Below, in pieces: positions 1 through 8,891 of a stretch of 47,427 nt of DNA; within the stretch, counting starts at the first letter, position 1, and the number at the start of each line of letters is the position of its first letter. Where the stretch lies: assembly GCA_029884335.1 (NCBI GenBank), contig JAOUIA010000025.1, positions 1 to 47,427 of the forward strand. The letters are read 5' to 3'. This stretch comes from Betaproteobacteria bacterium. Its GTDB lineage: Bacteria; Pseudomonadota; Gammaproteobacteria; Burkholderiales; Casimicrobiaceae. The position numbers and the translations under genes are program-made. Below the pieces are notes generated by a model. It ran no database searches. It was not told the DNA's origin and saw only the letters and a list, made by a program, of their open reading frames with translations.

Positions 1-212
1 ACCGCGGCGACGCCGGCGGCCACGAGCCCCCCGGCCATCGCGTCCTCGAAGATCCGCCGGTCGGTCAGGTCCGGCGAGACGCCGAGCACGACGAACTTGC
101 GAAATGCGGAGCCGCCGTGTTGCGGGTCGACCCACGAGTCGCGGATCGACGTCGAGACGCATGCCGCAAGCGCGAGCGCTGCGGCGGCGACAAGCCGGCC
201 GTGGATGTTCAT
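1..212 (-). CDS. lipoprotein of unknown function, N-terminal part only (runs off the left edge)
   Basis: The first 70 residues are visible. They open with a lipoprotein signal: a short basic start, an Ala/Leu-rich core, and a lipobox L-A-A-C ending at Cys18, which predicts lipid attachment and envelope anchoring. The mature part reads on through a 'DSWVDPQ' segment to 'KFVVLGVSPDLTDRRIFED', resembling small betaproteobacterial lipoproteins of no known function. A GGAGGA ribosome site lies about 10 nt before the ATG. The gene starts 22 nt after the upstream hydratase on the same strand and may be the last cistron of the hmgA operon. The C-terminus is outside the window, so no function is assigned. 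Confidence 0.7.
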   Translation of the reverse strand, partial: MNIHGRLVAAAALALAACVSTSIRDSWVDPQHGGSAFRKFVVLGVSPDLTDRRIFEDAMAGGLVAAGVAA

Positions 213-234
213 GGTCGGAAGATCCTCCGGGCGC

Positions 235-1011
235 TCAGCGCCCCTTGAATTGCGGAGTGCGCTTCTCGAGGAACGCCGCGATGCCTTCGCGGCGGTCCTC
301 GCTGGCGGCGAGCAGCGCGAACGTCTGGCGCTCGGCGGCAAGCGCCTCGGCGAGCGGCGACTCGAACGCGCGCAGCACCGCCTCCTTGGCGAGTCGCACC
401 GCCAGCGGTGGCTTGGCCGCGATGACCGCGGCCAGCTCGACCGCGCGCGCCGGCACGGCCTCGGCTTCGGCGACCTCGGTCACGATGCCGGCCGCGAGAG
501 CTTCCTGCGCGCCGACCGGCTGGCCGGACAGCACCATGCGCATCGCGAACCCCTTGCCGCAGGCGCGCGCGAGCCGCGCCGTGCCGCCGGCGCCGGGGAT
601 CATGCCGAGGTTGACCTCGGGCTGGCCGAACTGCGCGTTCGACCCCGCGACGACGAAGTCGCAGCACAGCGCCAGCTCGCACCCCGCGCCGAGCGCGTAG
701 CCGCACACCGCGCCGATCAGCGGCTTGGGAAACGCGGCGATGGCCTTCCAGTGCTTCTGCCGCTCGTGCGCGACGATCTCGACGGGGCCCAGCGCCTGCA
801 TCTCGCGCACGTCGGCGCCGGCCGCAAAGTACTGCGCCCCTCCCGTCAGCACGACCGCGCGCGTCGCGTCGTCGGCCGCCGCGACGGCGAGCGCCTCGGC
901 GATCTCGCGCAGCGTCTGCGTGCGCAACGCGTTGCGCGCCTCGGGGCGGCTGAGCGTGATGCGCGCCACACCCTCGGCCGGGCGGTCGAGCACGATGTCC
1001 TGCGGTGGCAT
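235..1011 (-). CDS. enoyl-CoA hydratase/isomerase (crotonase family)
   Basis: A 258-residue crotonase-fold protein of the usual length. Both catalytic glutamates of classical enoyl-CoA hydratase are visible: Glu112 in GAGCE and Glu132 in GQPE, 20 residues apart as in the mammalian enzyme. The oxyanion-hole segment is 'AAGADV' near residue 64. It should hydrate trans-2-enoyl-CoA to 3-hydroxyacyl-CoA in the cytosol. The start ATG lies 5 nt after the stop of the preceding hydratase, so the two are co-transcribed. The nearby paa operon lacks a recognisable paaF, so this or its neighbour could supply the 2,3-dehydroadipyl-CoA hydratase step; that assignment is inference. Substrate range cannot be read from sequence. 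Confidence 0.9.
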   Translation of the reverse strand: MPPQDIVLDRPAEGVARITLSRPEARNALRTQTLREIAEALAVAAADDATRAVVLTGGAQYFAAGADVREMQALGPVEIVAHERQKHWKAIAAFPKPLIGAVCGYALGAGCELALCCDFVVAGSNAQFGQPEVNLGMIPGAGGTARLARACGKGFAMRMVLSGQPVGAQEALAAGIVTEVAEAEAVPARAVELAAVIAAKPPLAVRLAKEAVLRAFESPLAEALAAERQTFALLAASEDRREGIAAFLEKRTPQFKGR

Positions 1012-1016
1012 AGCGC

Positions 1017-1793
1017 TCACCTGTGCCGGAACGCGGGCTTGCGCTTCTCGACGAACGCCTTCATGCCCTCCTTCCGGTCCTCCAGCGCGAAGGTGGCGTG
1101 GAACTCGCGGCGCTCGAACAGCAGGCCTTCCGCCAGCGACGACTCGTAGGCGCGGTTGATCGACTCCTTGATCTTGAGCACCACGGGCAGCGGGAACGAC
1201 GCGATCTTCGCCGCGATCGCCAGCGTCTCGTCCATGAGCCTGTCGGCCGCAACGACGCGCGCGACCAGCCCGGCGCGCTCCGCCTCGGCAGCGTCCATCA
1301 TGCGGCCCGTGAGGCACATGTCCATCGCCTTCGCCTTGCCGATCGCGCGCGGCAGCCGCTGCGTGCCGCCCATGCCTGGCATCGTGCCGATGGTGACCTC
1401 CGGCTGGCCGAACTTTGCCGTGTCCGCCGCGACGATCATGTCGCACATCATCGCGAGCTCGCAGCCCCCGCCGAGCGCGTAGCCGGCCACCGCCGCGATC
1501 ACCGGCTTGCGCACCGAGCGGATCGCCTCGTAGTTCTTCGTGATGTAGTCGTCGCCGTAGACCTTCGCGTAGTCCCAGTCGGCCATCGCGCCGATGTCCG
1601 CCCCCGCGGCGAACGCCTTCTCGCCGCCCGTCAGGACGATCACCGCGATCGCCGGGTCGTCGTCGAGCGCGCGCAGCGCCGCGGCGAGTTCCGCGGCGAG
1701 CGCGTCGGACAGCGCGTTGAGCCGCTGGGGCCGGTTCAGCGTGACGACGCCGACGCGGTCGCGGGCCTCCACAAGCAGGTTCTCGTAGGTCAT
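1017..1793 (-). CDS. enoyl-CoA hydratase (ECHS1/PaaF-like)
   Basis: A 258-residue crotonase with catalytic Glu112 (GGGCE) and Glu132 (GQPE), the same spacing as its downstream neighbour but clearly divergent in sequence, so an old paralogue and not a recent duplicate. The C-terminal '[15 protein letters not shown]' is typical of short-chain enoyl-CoA hydratases. It hydrates 2-enoyl-CoA esters during beta-oxidation. It begins 8 nt after the hmgA stop and ends 5 nt before the next hydratase, placing it in the hmgA transcription unit. Two consecutive hydratases beside hmgA are unexplained by tyrosine or homogentisate breakdown; service to the paa pathway (PaaF role) or to side-chain shortening of aryl alkanoates are both possible. 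Confidence 0.9.
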   Translation of the reverse strand: MTYENLLVEARDRVGVVTLNRPQRLNALSDALAAELAAALRALDDDPAIAVIVLTGGEKAFAAGADIGAMADWDYAKVYGDDYITKNYEAIRSVRKPVIAAVAGYALGGGCELAMMCDMIVAADTAKFGQPEVTIGTMPGMGGTQRLPRAIGKAKAMDMCLTGRMMDAAEAERAGLVARVVAADRLMDETLAIAAKIASFPLPVVLKIKESINRAYESSLAEGLLFERREFHATFALEDRKEGMKAFVEKRKPAFRHR

Positions 1794-1801
1794 GGCGAAG
1801 G

Positions 1802-3154
1802 TCAGGGGCGCGTCGGATCGAAGTGCTTGCGCAGGCCCTGCCAGCAGCGGTAGTACTCCTGCTGCAGCTCTCCCGACTCCAGCGCGAAGCGCGTCGGGAA
1901 GTACGGCAGGCAGGTCTCGAACATGAAAGCCATCGTGTCGCGCAGGTACGCGGGCTTGCCGGTGTCTATGTTGCTCTGCTCCTCGAACGTCGTCGCGTCG
2001 GGGCCGTGGCCGGTCCAGCAGTTGTGCAGGCTCGCGCCGCCGGGCACGAAGCCCTCGGCCTTGGCGTCGTACGCGCCGCGGATCAGCCCCATGAACTCCG
2101 AGGCGACGTTGCGGTGGAACCACGGCGGGCGGAACGTGTTCTCCATCGCGAGGATGCGCGGCGCGAACACGACGAAGTCGATCGCGTCGACTCCCGGCGC
2201 GGCGCTCTGCGACTGCAGCACGAGGAAGATCGACGGGTCGGGGTGGTCGTAGCTGATCGAGCCGATCACGTTGAAGCGCTTGAGGTCGTAGCGGTACGGC
2301 GCGTAGTTGCCGTGCCAGGCGACGACGTCGAGCGGCGAGTGGTCGATCGCCGCGGTCCAGCGCTCGCCCATGAACTTGGTGGTGAGCTCGAAGGCGCCCT
2401 CGCGGTCCTCGTAGGCGGCCACAGGCGTCTCGAAGTCGCGCGGGTTGGCGAGCCCGTTGCTGCCGATGGCGCCGAGATCGGGAATGCGGAACAGCGCGCC
2501 GAAGTTCTCGCAGATGTAGCCGCGCGCCTCGCCGTCGGGCAGGTCGACGGCGAAGCGCACGCCGCGCGGGATCACGGCGAGCTCGGTCGGGCCGGCCTCG
2601 AGGACGCCGAGCTCGGTGCGGAACCGCAGCCGCCCCTGCTGCGGCAGCACGAGCAGCTCGCCGTCGGCGTTCGCGAAGTAGCGGCCCTCCATCGACTTGT
2701 TCGCGGCGTACAGGTGCACCGCGCAGCCCGCCATCGCCGCGGCGCCGCCGTTGCCGGCGTAGGTGACCCAGCCGTCGATCCACTCGGTGGGCTGCGCCGG
2801 GATCGGCAGCGGGTCCCAGCGCAGCTGGTTGGGCGGCACGGGTTCCGTCCCGAATGCGCTGACGACGCGACCGGCGTCGACGCGCCGGAACGGCTCGTGC
2901 ATCGCGCCCGGCCGGATGCGGTAGGTCCACGTGCGGCGGTTGAACCAGCGCGGCATGGTGAACGCGGTACCGGAGAGCTGCTCGGCGTACAGCCCGTACG
3001 GGCACTTCTGCGGCGAGTTGCGCCCCACCGGCAGCGCGCCGGGCAGCGCCTCGGTGGCGAACTCGTTGCCGAAGCCCGTCATGTAGGCGAGCGGGCGCTG
3101 CGAAGCGGGACTCGCCTGCGCGCTGCGGGCGGGAGCGGTGGTGGCGTGGTTCAT
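1802..3154 (-). CDS. hmgA: homogentisate 1,2-dioxygenase
   Basis: Opens the ring of homogentisate to give maleylacetoacetate, the central step of tyrosine, phenylalanine and 3-hydroxyphenylacetate breakdown. The 450-residue product matches the family length. The non-haem iron ligands are visible as His347 (FHRN), Glu353 (SEFMG) and His383 (TGHGPD), with the spacing of the human enzyme (His335, Glu341, His371). The internal Met in 'MNHATTAP' was chosen as start because the open frame upstream runs into a palindromic repeat (3184-3211) and is not protein-like. Genes for maleylacetoacetate isomerase and fumarylacetoacetase are not in the window. It lies downstream of a flavin hydroxylase pair that could make its substrate. 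Confidence 0.95.
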   Translation of the reverse strand: MNHATTAPARSAQASPASQRPLAYMTGFGNEFATEALPGALPVGRNSPQKCPYGLYAEQLSGTAFTMPRWFNRRTWTYRIRPGAMHEPFRRVDAGRVVSAFGTEPVPPNQLRWDPLPIPAQPTEWIDGWVTYAGNGGAAAMAGCAVHLYAANKSMEGRYFANADGELLVLPQQGRLRFRTELGVLEAGPTELAVIPRGVRFAVDLPDGEARGYICENFGALFRIPDLGAIGSNGLANPRDFETPVAAYEDREGAFELTTKFMGERWTAAIDHSPLDVVAWHGNYAPYRYDLKRFNVIGSISYDHPDPSIFLVLQSQSAAPGVDAIDFVVFAPRILAMENTFRPPWFHRNVASEFMGLIRGAYDAKAEGFVPGGASLHNCWTGHGPDATTFEEQSNIDTGKPAYLRDTMAFMFETCLPYFPTRFALESGELQQEYYRCWQGLRKHFDPTRP

Positions 3155-3183
3155 GTCCGCGGGATCTCCGTGGCGGAAAGACA

Positions 3184-3211
3184 CTGGGCCCCCGCCTGCG
3201 CGGGGGCGACG
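3184..3211 (-). repeat. single REP-like palindromic element between the DUF2783 gene and hmgA
   Basis: A lone copy, in the reverse orientation, of the 28-nt palindromic repeat that recurs four more places in this window. Its core has changed to CCCCCGCC/GCGGGGG but still folds as a hairpin. It sits in the 82-nt gap inside an otherwise compact operon, so the transcript would carry the hairpin between the two cistrons. Confidence 0.8.
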
Positions 3212-3236
3212 AAACAAGCAACCTTCGCAAGCGGCA

Positions 3237-3443
3237 TCACCGTTGCGGGCCGACGCCCTCGCGCGCGGCGGCGAGCGCCTGCGCGAGGACCTCGGGGTCG
3301 CCGACGTGGTTCGCGAGCAGCAGCACGAGCTTCGCGTTGACCAGCGCGCTCTCCTCGTCGGAGAGGTCGCGGTGCGCGCCGATCAGCTGCTCGTAGAAGT
3401 CGTCGGGGGACGGCAGGTTCGGTTCGGTGTTGAGCGTGCCCAT
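3237..3443 (-). CDS. DUF2783 small protein, probable coupling partner of the adjacent flavin hydroxylase (MhaB-like)
   Basis: A 68-residue acidic helical protein with the DUF2783 pattern ([20 protein letters not shown], then [14 protein letters not shown]). It starts 11 nt after the stop of the FAD monooxygenase and precedes hmgA. In Pseudomonas putida U, 3-hydroxyphenylacetate 6-hydroxylase is known to need a flavoprotein (MhaA) plus a small coupling protein (MhaB) encoded next to it. Size, order and the hmgA context fit that pair, so I infer a coupling role; the sequence itself shows no catalytic motif. The ATG at 3443 was preferred over upstream in-frame starts because the homologous part begins at 'MGTLNTEPN'. 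Confidence 0.8.
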   Translation of the reverse strand: MGTLNTEPNLPSPDDFYEQLIGAHRDLSDEESALVNAKLVLLLANHVGDPEVLAQALAAAREGVGPQR

Positions 3444-3454
3444 CGCGCCCCCGT

Positions 3455-5101
3455 TCAGTCGTTGCACGTCGCATGCGCGATCGCCGCGCGCACGCGCATC
3501 GCGTCGAACGCCCGCCACCGCGCGGCGACGTGCTGGTCGGGCCGCAGCAGGACCACCGTCCCGACCCGGCCGTCGTAGCGCCGGGCCGCCAGCCCCTCGG
3601 CGTCCTCGATGCGCACAGCACCCGGCGTCGCGCCGCCGCCGACCTGCACCACGCGGCAGGGGATCGCGGCGCCGGCGAGCGCGGCGACCTCACCCGCGGG
3701 CACCGCGTCGCCGAACGCCAGCAGCGCGAACTCGCCGCCGAGGTGGTCGAGCAGCCACTCGCCGCGCGGCCCCCTGACCGGCGCGTCGGCCGCCGGCGCG
3801 CCGGGGATCATCGCGCCGGGACCGCGGGGAAAATCGGCGTCGGCATCGGGCGTGTTGAGCGGCGAGCCGGCCAGCACGGCCGGCACCGAAAGCCGTCCGC
3901 TGTTGACCAGCCCGCGGGCGAACGCGTGCTTCTTCGCGAGCTCCAGCACGGCGTCGCGAAACGTGCGCGACACCCTGCTCTTGGGCGTGATGAAGTCGGT
4001 GGCGCGCGTCGAATTGAGGAGGTTCTCGTCGGCCGCGAACGTCCGCTCGGCGTCGTAGCTGTCGAGCAGCCGCTGCGGCGCCTTGCCTGCTAGCACCAGC
4101 GCGAGCTTCCACGCGAGGTTGTCGGTGTCCTGGAAGCCGCTGTTGGCGCCGCGCGCGCCGAACGGCGAGACGAGGTGCGCGGCGTCGCCGGCGAAGATCA
4201 CGCGACCGTGGCGGAACGACTTCATGCGCCGGCACTGGAACGTGTAGACGCTCGCCCACTCGATCTCGAAGCGCGCGTCGGGACCGAGCATCGCGCGAAG
4301 CCGCGGCAGGATGCGCTCGGGCTTCTTCTCCTCCTCGGGGTCCGCGTCCCAGCCGAGCTGGAAATCGATGCGCCACACGTCGTCGGCCTGCCGGTGCAGC
4401 AGCACCGACTGGTTCGGGTGGAACGGCGGGTCGAACCAGAACCAGCGCTCGGTCGGGAAGCTCGACTGCATGTGGATGTCCGCGATCAGGAAGCGGTCGC
4501 GGAACACCTGGCCCTCGCTCTCCAGCCCGAGCATGTTGCGCACCGGGCTGCGCGAGCCGTCGCAGGCGATCAGCCAGTCGGCGTGCAGCGTGTACGGGCC
4601 GTCGGGCGTGTCCACCGTCAGCTCCACGCGCTCGCCGCGCGGTGTTGCGCGCGTCACCTTGCTGGACCAGCGCAGGTCGATGTCTTCCAGCTCGCTCGCG
4701 CGATCGACGAGGAACTCCTCGAGCCAGTACTGCTGCAGGTTGACGAACGCGGGGCGGCGGTGCCCGGCCTCGGGCAGCAGGTTGAAGCGGTAGGCGAGCG
4801 CGTCGCGGAAGAACACGCGGCCCACGTTCCAGCCGACGCCCTTGTCGACGATGCGCTGCCCCACGCCGAGGCGGTCGAGGATCTCCAGCGCCCGCTTCGC
4901 GTAGCAGATCGCGCGCGAGCCCACCGACACCGTCTCGTCTTCGTCGAGCACGACGACCGGCACGCCGTGCTGCGCGAGGTCGATGGCCGCGGCGAGCCCG
5001 ATCGGTCCCGCGCCGACGACCACGACCGGGTGCCGCACCGGCCCCGCGTCCTGGTCGGGGGAGCGGACGTAGGGGTAGATCGGGTTCGTGTACGTCTTCA
5101 T
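3455..5101 (-). CDS. FAD-dependent aromatic hydroxylase, group A (MhaA/MhpA-like)
   Basis: A 548-residue flavoprotein monooxygenase. The N-terminal Rossmann motif is GAGPIG at 30-35, the DG motif at residues 181-182 (CDGSRSP), and the FAD ribityl-binding GD motif at 305-306 (FAGDAAHLVSPFGARG). The C-terminal ~110 residues form the thioredoxin-like extension typical of MhpA and related phenol hydroxylases. Expected reaction: NAD(P)H- and O2-dependent ring hydroxylation. The order hydroxylase, DUF2783, hmgA suggests 3-hydroxyphenylacetate to homogentisate; 3-hydroxyphenylpropionate or a resorcinol-type substrate cannot be excluded. The start 'MKTYTNPIYPY' was chosen over an upstream in-frame Met because the earlier residues derive from intergenic sequence near a repeat pair. 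First gene of the block. Confidence 0.88.
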   Translation of the reverse strand: MKTYTNPIYPYVRSPDQDAGPVRHPVVVVGAGPIGLAAAIDLAQHGVPVVVLDEDETVSVGSRAICYAKRALEILDRLGVGQRIVDKGVGWNVGRVFFRDALAYRFNLLPEAGHRRPAFVNLQQYWLEEFLVDRASELEDIDLRWSSKVTRATPRGERVELTVDTPDGPYTLHADWLIACDGSRSPVRNMLGLESEGQVFRDRFLIADIHMQSSFPTERWFWFDPPFHPNQSVLLHRQADDVWRIDFQLGWDADPEEEKKPERILPRLRAMLGPDARFEIEWASVYTFQCRRMKSFRHGRVIFAGDAAHLVSPFGARGANSGFQDTDNLAWKLALVLAGKAPQRLLDSYDAERTFAADENLLNSTRATDFITPKSRVSRTFRDAVLELAKKHAFARGLVNSGRLSVPAVLAGSPLNTPDADADFPRGPGAMIPGAPAADAPVRGPRGEWLLDHLGGEFALLAFGDAVPAGEVAALAGAAIPCRVVQVGGGATPGAVRIEDAEGLAARRYDGRVGTVVLLRPDQHVAARWRAFDAMRVRAAIAHATCND

Positions 5102-5173
5102 CGGAGCACGGGAACGGGGACTACCTGTGACTCGCCCGGAGGTCTTTCCGTTGCTGAACACCCTCCGCGCATT

Positions 5174-5270
5174 CGTCGTCCCCGCGCAGGCGGGGACCCA
5201 GTGTCTTTGGATTCCACGAGCGAACAGCCGGACCGCAAGTCACTGGGTCCCCGCCTGCGCGGGGACGACG
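5174..5270. repeat. REP-like facing pair between the MBL-fold gene and the hydroxylase gene
   Basis: Two copies of the 28-nt repeat face each other: forward at 5174-5201 and reverse at 5243-5270, with 41 nt between. Each contains the hairpin core CCCCGCGCAGGCGGGG or its complement. This is the REPIN or BIME arrangement. The 245-nt gap (5102-5346) separates the end of the eleven-gene operon from the start of the hydroxylase-hmgA block, so the pair may end the upstream transcript. I see no clear promoter in the gap. Confidence 0.9.
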
Positions 5271-5346
5271 ACGGTTGCATGCGCTGGACGCACACAAGGC
5301 AGATACAGCGTCATGAAGCCTCACCATCAGTCCCCAGTCCCGCCTC

Positions 5347-6300
5347 TCATCCCTCCAGCGCCTCCCACATCTCCTTGTCCCGCTTCGCCGTCCAGATGCG
5401 CGGGTCCGGGAACTTCGTCGCCTCGTCGTAGGCGCGCGTGACGTCGAACGGCAGGCAGTGGTCGAAGATGACCCAGTGGCCGAAGCGCGGCTTGAGCGTG
5501 TCGTAGGTCTCGCGGTACACGGTCCGCAGGTCCTTGCCCGCCGCTGCGCCGCGCTTCACGGACTCGAACATCGCGGTGACGAATGCGCGCGTGGCGTCGA
5601 GGCCCGCCTGCACGGTGGCGGGCGTCTGCAACGCGGGGCCGCGCCCGGGCACCAGCTTCTCCGGCTTCAGCGCGGCGATCGCGTCGAGCGTGGCCGGCCA
5701 GTCCGTGAGGTAGGCGTCGCCGGTGTAGGGCGTGGCGTCGTACTCGACGAGGTCGCCGGAGAACAGCACCTTGTCCTGCGGCAGCCAGACGACGGTGTCG
5801 CCCTTCGTGTGGCCGCGCCCCAGCTGCATGATCTCCACCTGCAGCTTGCCCAGCCGGAGGGTCATGCGCTTCTCGAACACGAGCGTGGGCCACGTGAGGC
5901 CGGGCACCGACTCGACGGCGCGGAACAGGCGCGGGAAGCGGCCGATCTCGCTCGCCTTGTCGGCTTCACCGCGCTCGACGATGAGGTCGTAGGTGTCGCG
6001 GCTGGCGATGACGTGGTCCGCGCCGTACGCCGAGGCGCCGAGCACGCGCACGGCGTGGTAGTGCGACAGCACGACATAGCGGATCGGCTTGTCGGTGACC
6101 TCGCGCACGCGCCGGATGACGTCCTGCGCCATCACCGGCGTCGCCTGCGTGTCGATCACCATCGCCGCGTCGTCGCCGACCACGATGCCGGTGTTGGGAT
6201 CGCCCTCGGCGGTGTAGGCGTAGGCGTGGTCGGAGAGCTTGTCGAACGAGACCCGCTTTTCGACCAGGTCCGCCTGCGATGCGAAAGCCTTCTGGTTCAT
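5347..6300 (-). CDS. metallo-beta-lactamase-fold protein with a partly degenerate metal site
   Basis: A 317-residue MBL-fold protein, last gene of the operon. The usual HxHxDH zinc motif reads HYHAVR at 80-85, so His80 and His82 remain but the site-2 Asp and His are Val84 and Arg85. His164 (GRGHTKGD) and Asp183 (SGDLVEY) are present, while the final GHG histidine is Arg220 (PGRGP). At most the first metal site is intact. It may bind one metal, act as a hydrolase with altered chemistry, or have lost catalysis. The ATG overlaps the stop of the preceding dehydrogenase by four bases, implying coupled translation. Substrate unknown; I believe related betaproteobacterial proteins share the HYHAVR variant, but cannot check. 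Confidence 0.85.
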   Translation of the reverse strand: MNQKAFASQADLVEKRVSFDKLSDHAYAYTAEGDPNTGIVVGDDAAMVIDTQATPVMAQDVIRRVREVTDKPIRYVVLSHYHAVRVLGASAYGADHVIASRDTYDLIVERGEADKASEIGRFPRLFRAVESVPGLTWPTLVFEKRMTLRLGKLQVEIMQLGRGHTKGDTVVWLPQDKVLFSGDLVEYDATPYTGDAYLTDWPATLDAIAALKPEKLVPGRGPALQTPATVQAGLDATRAFVTAMFESVKRGAAAGKDLRTVYRETYDTLKPRFGHWVIFDHCLPFDVTRAYDEATKFPDPRIWTAKRDKEMWEALEG

Positions 6301-7385
6301 GCAGTGGGTCCTTCCAGAACGTCGTGGAGTCCGAGCGATGCGGCGCAGGCGTCGAGGGCGGCGAGCGTGCGGCGCGGCATCGGGATGCCGCCCCGGTCGC
6401 GCACGGCAGCCGCGAGGCGCTCGGGCTCGCCGGGCAACAGGATACCTTCCCCCGGATCGGCGGGCGGCGAGGCGCGAACCCAGCCGGCCAGGGTTGCGAT
6501 CTCGCGCTCGAGCGTCGACGCCCCCGCCAGCCGCGCCGGATCGAAGGCCAGCGTGAGCATGTTGTTCACGATGGTGTCGTTGAAGCGGCCGTCCTGTGCG
6601 CCTCCGCCGGTCAGCGCGCCGCCGAGGAGCTCGCACATCACCGACAGCGCCCAGCCCTTGTGCTGCGCGAACGGCAGGAGCGCGCCGGTCGGGGCACCGC
6701 GCCACAGCACGCCCGGGTCGGTCGTCGGTCGTCCCTGCGCATCGAGCAGCAGGCCGGGCTCGAGCTCCCGCCCTTCGTCGACGGCAACGCGCGTCTTGCC
6801 GAGCGCGATCGCGCTGGTCGCGTAATCGAGCACGAGCGGGTGCGGGGCGTGCGGGACCGCCACGCAGAACGGATTCGTCGAGACGCGCGCGTCGAGCCCG
6901 CCGTGCGGCGCGACCCACGCGCGCGAGCGCACGTTGACGAAGTGGATCGAGACCAGTCCCGCCTCTGCGCAGCGCTCGCCCCACTGCCCGATGCGGCCGA
7001 GGTGGTGCGTGTTGGCGAGGCCGACGACGGCGCAGCCGTGCGCGAGCGCGCGGGCGATGGCGAGGTCGATGGCGGCCTCGCCGATCGTGCGCCCGAAGCC
7101 CATCTGTCCGTCGAGCGCAACTAGGGCGCCCGTGTCGCTGACCACGCGCGGGCTGCGCCCGGGCGCCACCAGAGCGCGGCGCACGGACTCGACGTACTGC
7201 GGCGCCAAGCCGATGCCGTGCGAATCGTGGCCATAGCGATTGGCGTCGACCAGCGCCGCCGCGATGTTGCGCGCCTCGGCGGCGTCGCAGCCGACGGCCC
7301 CGAACAGGCGCGCGCCCCACGCGACGAGCCGGGACGGCGGCACCCGGACGGCGTCGGCAGGAGCGGCGATCGGCGCAGCGGTCAT
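6297..7385 (-). CDS. Ldh-family NAD(P)H-dependent oxidoreductase (malate/L-lactate dehydrogenase type 2)
   Basis: About 362 residues of the Ldh_2 family, which reduces or oxidises 2-keto/2-hydroxy acids (malate, sulfolactate, ureidoglycolate, diketogulonate). Family landmarks: 'GHDSHGIGL' near residue 52, the catalytic-histidine segment NTHHLG at 125-130, and 'STNPFCVAVP'. The enzyme is cytosolic. The start at 7385 (MTAAPIAAP) leaves 4 nt after the HAD gene; an alternative ATG at 7409 would overlap that gene. The stop overlaps the MBL start (ATGA). In this operon it probably oxidises or reduces a hydroxy-acid intermediate; the exact substrate is not readable. Confidence 0.88.
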   Translation of the reverse strand: MTAAPIAAPADAVRVPPSRLVAWGARLFGAVGCDAAEARNIAAALVDANRYGHDSHGIGLAPQYVESVRRALVAPGRSPRVVSDTGALVALDGQMGFGRTIGEAAIDLAIARALAHGCAVVGLANTHHLGRIGQWGERCAEAGLVSIHFVNVRSRAWVAPHGGLDARVSTNPFCVAVPHAPHPLVLDYATSAIALGKTRVAVDEGRELEPGLLLDAQGRPTTDPGVLWRGAPTGALLPFAQHKGWALSVMCELLGGALTGGGAQDGRFNDTIVNNMLTLAFDPARLAGASTLEREIATLAGWVRASPPADPGEGILLPGEPERLAAAVRDRGGIPMPRRTLAALDACAASLGLHDVLEGPTA

Positions 7386-7389
7386 TGCA

Positions 7390-8067
7390 TCATGGCGAGC
7401 GTGCCTCATGATAGCGGACGAACTTCGGGAGCTTCAGAAGTTCCGGCACGCTCTCCAGCGTCGCGACGACGGGCACCTCGGGCGGAAAGCGGTTGTGCGA
7501 ACCCGCGGGCACGACGCCGAGGAAAGCCACGCCGAGGTCGCGCGCTGCCTCACACTCGGTCAGCGCATCGCCGACCGCGAGGACTTCGCCCGGCGCATAG
7601 CCGCCCTCGTGCAGGATCCGCTCGAACGCCACACGCTTGACCGGCGGGGCGCCGCGCACGCTGCGGAACCACCCGGCGAGCCCGCGCAACGCGACGATCT
7701 CGCACAGCTCGTCGTGCGGCGTGCCGCTGACGAGGTGCAGGTCCATGGCGGCGTGCGCGTGCTCGAGCAGGCGCCGGGCCCCTGGGACGAACGGGCACGA
7801 CACGACGGCGTCGAAGACGCGCTCGCGGAAGCGCGCCGCCAGTGGCGCGACGTCTTCCGGCGCACCGGCGCGGCCGAAGAACGCGCGCTCGATGTGCGCG
7901 AGCTTGTCGGTGCGCGTCACGCCGCCGTGGCGCTCGACGTAGTCGACGATCGCTGCGAGCCGCGCCGGATCCGTGCCGGGGTAGAGGTCGGCGAAGGCTT
8001 GCGTCTTCAGCGCCGCGGATTGCAGGATGACGCCGTCGAAGTCGAGCAGCAGCGCACGCAGCTTCAT
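7390..8067 (-). CDS. HAD-superfamily phosphatase, beta-phosphoglucomutase/phosphoglycolate-phosphatase-like
   Basis: A 225-residue HAD hydrolase with all four motifs: Asp9 and Asp11 (LLLDFDGV), the motif II Ser/Thr in 'LVSGTP', the motif III Lys in 'PVKRVAFERIL', and motif IV 'AVGDALTECEAA'. The all-helical cap between motifs I and II marks subclass I. It should hydrolyse a small phosphate ester in the cytosol. Its ATG overlaps the IclR stop (ATGA). A phosphatase between a CoA pathway and an acid dehydrogenase is unusual; it might dephosphorylate a phosphorylated sugar-acid-like intermediate or clear a toxic by-product. Substrate unknown. Confidence 0.88.
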   Translation of the reverse strand: MKLRALLLDFDGVILQSAALKTQAFADLYPGTDPARLAAIVDYVERHGGVTRTDKLAHIERAFFGRAGAPEDVAPLAARFRERVFDAVVSCPFVPGARRLLEHAHAAMDLHLVSGTPHDELCEIVALRGLAGWFRSVRGAPPVKRVAFERILHEGGYAPGEVLAVGDALTECEAARDLGVAFLGVVPAGSHNRFPPEVPVVATLESVPELLKLPKFVRYHEARSP

Positions 8068-8885
8068 GCGGCCGCGACCACGCGCCCCGCGCGCGGCAGC
8101 TCCGCTCCCCGCGTGCGCAACGGCCACAATTCGGAGATCTCGGCGGCCGACCGACACACGAGCGGCGCAAGTTCGAGGACGCGCTCGTCCGTGAGGCGGA
8201 CGCTCGGCCCCGCCACGCTGACGGTCCCGCTCGCCGCTCCGCCGCTGCCCGAGCGAATGACCGCTGCGACCGCCGTGACGCCCGGTTCGGCTTCGTTGAC
8301 CGCCAGGCCGTAGCCGCGCGCCCCCGTCGCAGCGATCTCCCGCAGCAGCCCGTCCATCGAGCGCACCGCGTTCGGCCCGTAGGCGTCGGCCCGGGTGAAG
8401 TTGCCCTGCTTCAGCACGTTGTGCACCGCGCGTTCGGGCTCGAGCGTGGCGAGCCAGGCCTTGCCGCTCGCGGTCGCGTGCAGCGGCACCGTGTTGGTGG
8501 CAAGCGAAGGCTGGTACATGAGGCCGGCCGTCGCCCCCTGCGCCTGCGCAACCCACACCAGCGAGTCGCCGTCCACCACCGCCAGCCGGATGAACTCGCG
8601 GGTCTCCTGCGCCAGGCGGTCGAGCAGCGGCTGGCAGATGTCGGGGATGCCCGTCGCGACGTAGTACCGCTGACCGAGGATCGCGAGCCGCATCGTCAGG
8701 CGATAGAAGCCCGTGTCGGGATCCTGTTCGACCCAGCCCAGTTCGGTCAGCGTCGCCAGCAAACGGTGCGCTCCGCTCTTCGGGAGTTCGAGCCGCTCGG
8801 CGATCCCGCCGAGCGGCAGCTCACCCGCCTCGCCGGCGAGCAGCTCGATGATGGAAAGGCAGCGTTCTGCGGGAACGTGCGCCAT
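8064..8885 (-). CDS. IclR-family transcriptional regulator
   Basis: 273 residues with an N-terminal winged helix-turn-helix (about 8-60, including 'LPLGGIAERLELPKSGAHRL') and a C-terminal IclR effector domain (about 80-250, 'LHATASGKAWLA'). IclR proteins control catabolic operons for aromatic and organic acids and bind a pathway metabolite. It starts 6 nt after the shikimate-dehydrogenase-like gene and its stop overlaps the HAD start, so it is embedded inside the operon it probably controls instead of being divergent, which would give autoregulation. A possible target is the promoter/dyad upstream of the permease gene (15545-15584). Confidence 0.93.
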   Translation of the reverse strand: MAHVPAERCLSIIELLAGEAGELPLGGIAERLELPKSGAHRLLATLTELGWVEQDPDTGFYRLTMRLAILGQRYYVATGIPDICQPLLDRLAQETREFIRLAVVDGDSLVWVAQAQGATAGLMYQPSLATNTVPLHATASGKAWLATLEPERAVHNVLKQGNFTRADAYGPNAVRSMDGLLREIAATGARGYGLAVNEAEPGVTAVAAVIRSGSGGAASGTVSVAGPSVRLTDERVLELAPLVCRSAAEISELWPLRTRGAELPRAGRVVAAA

Positions 8886-8891
8886 GGGTCG

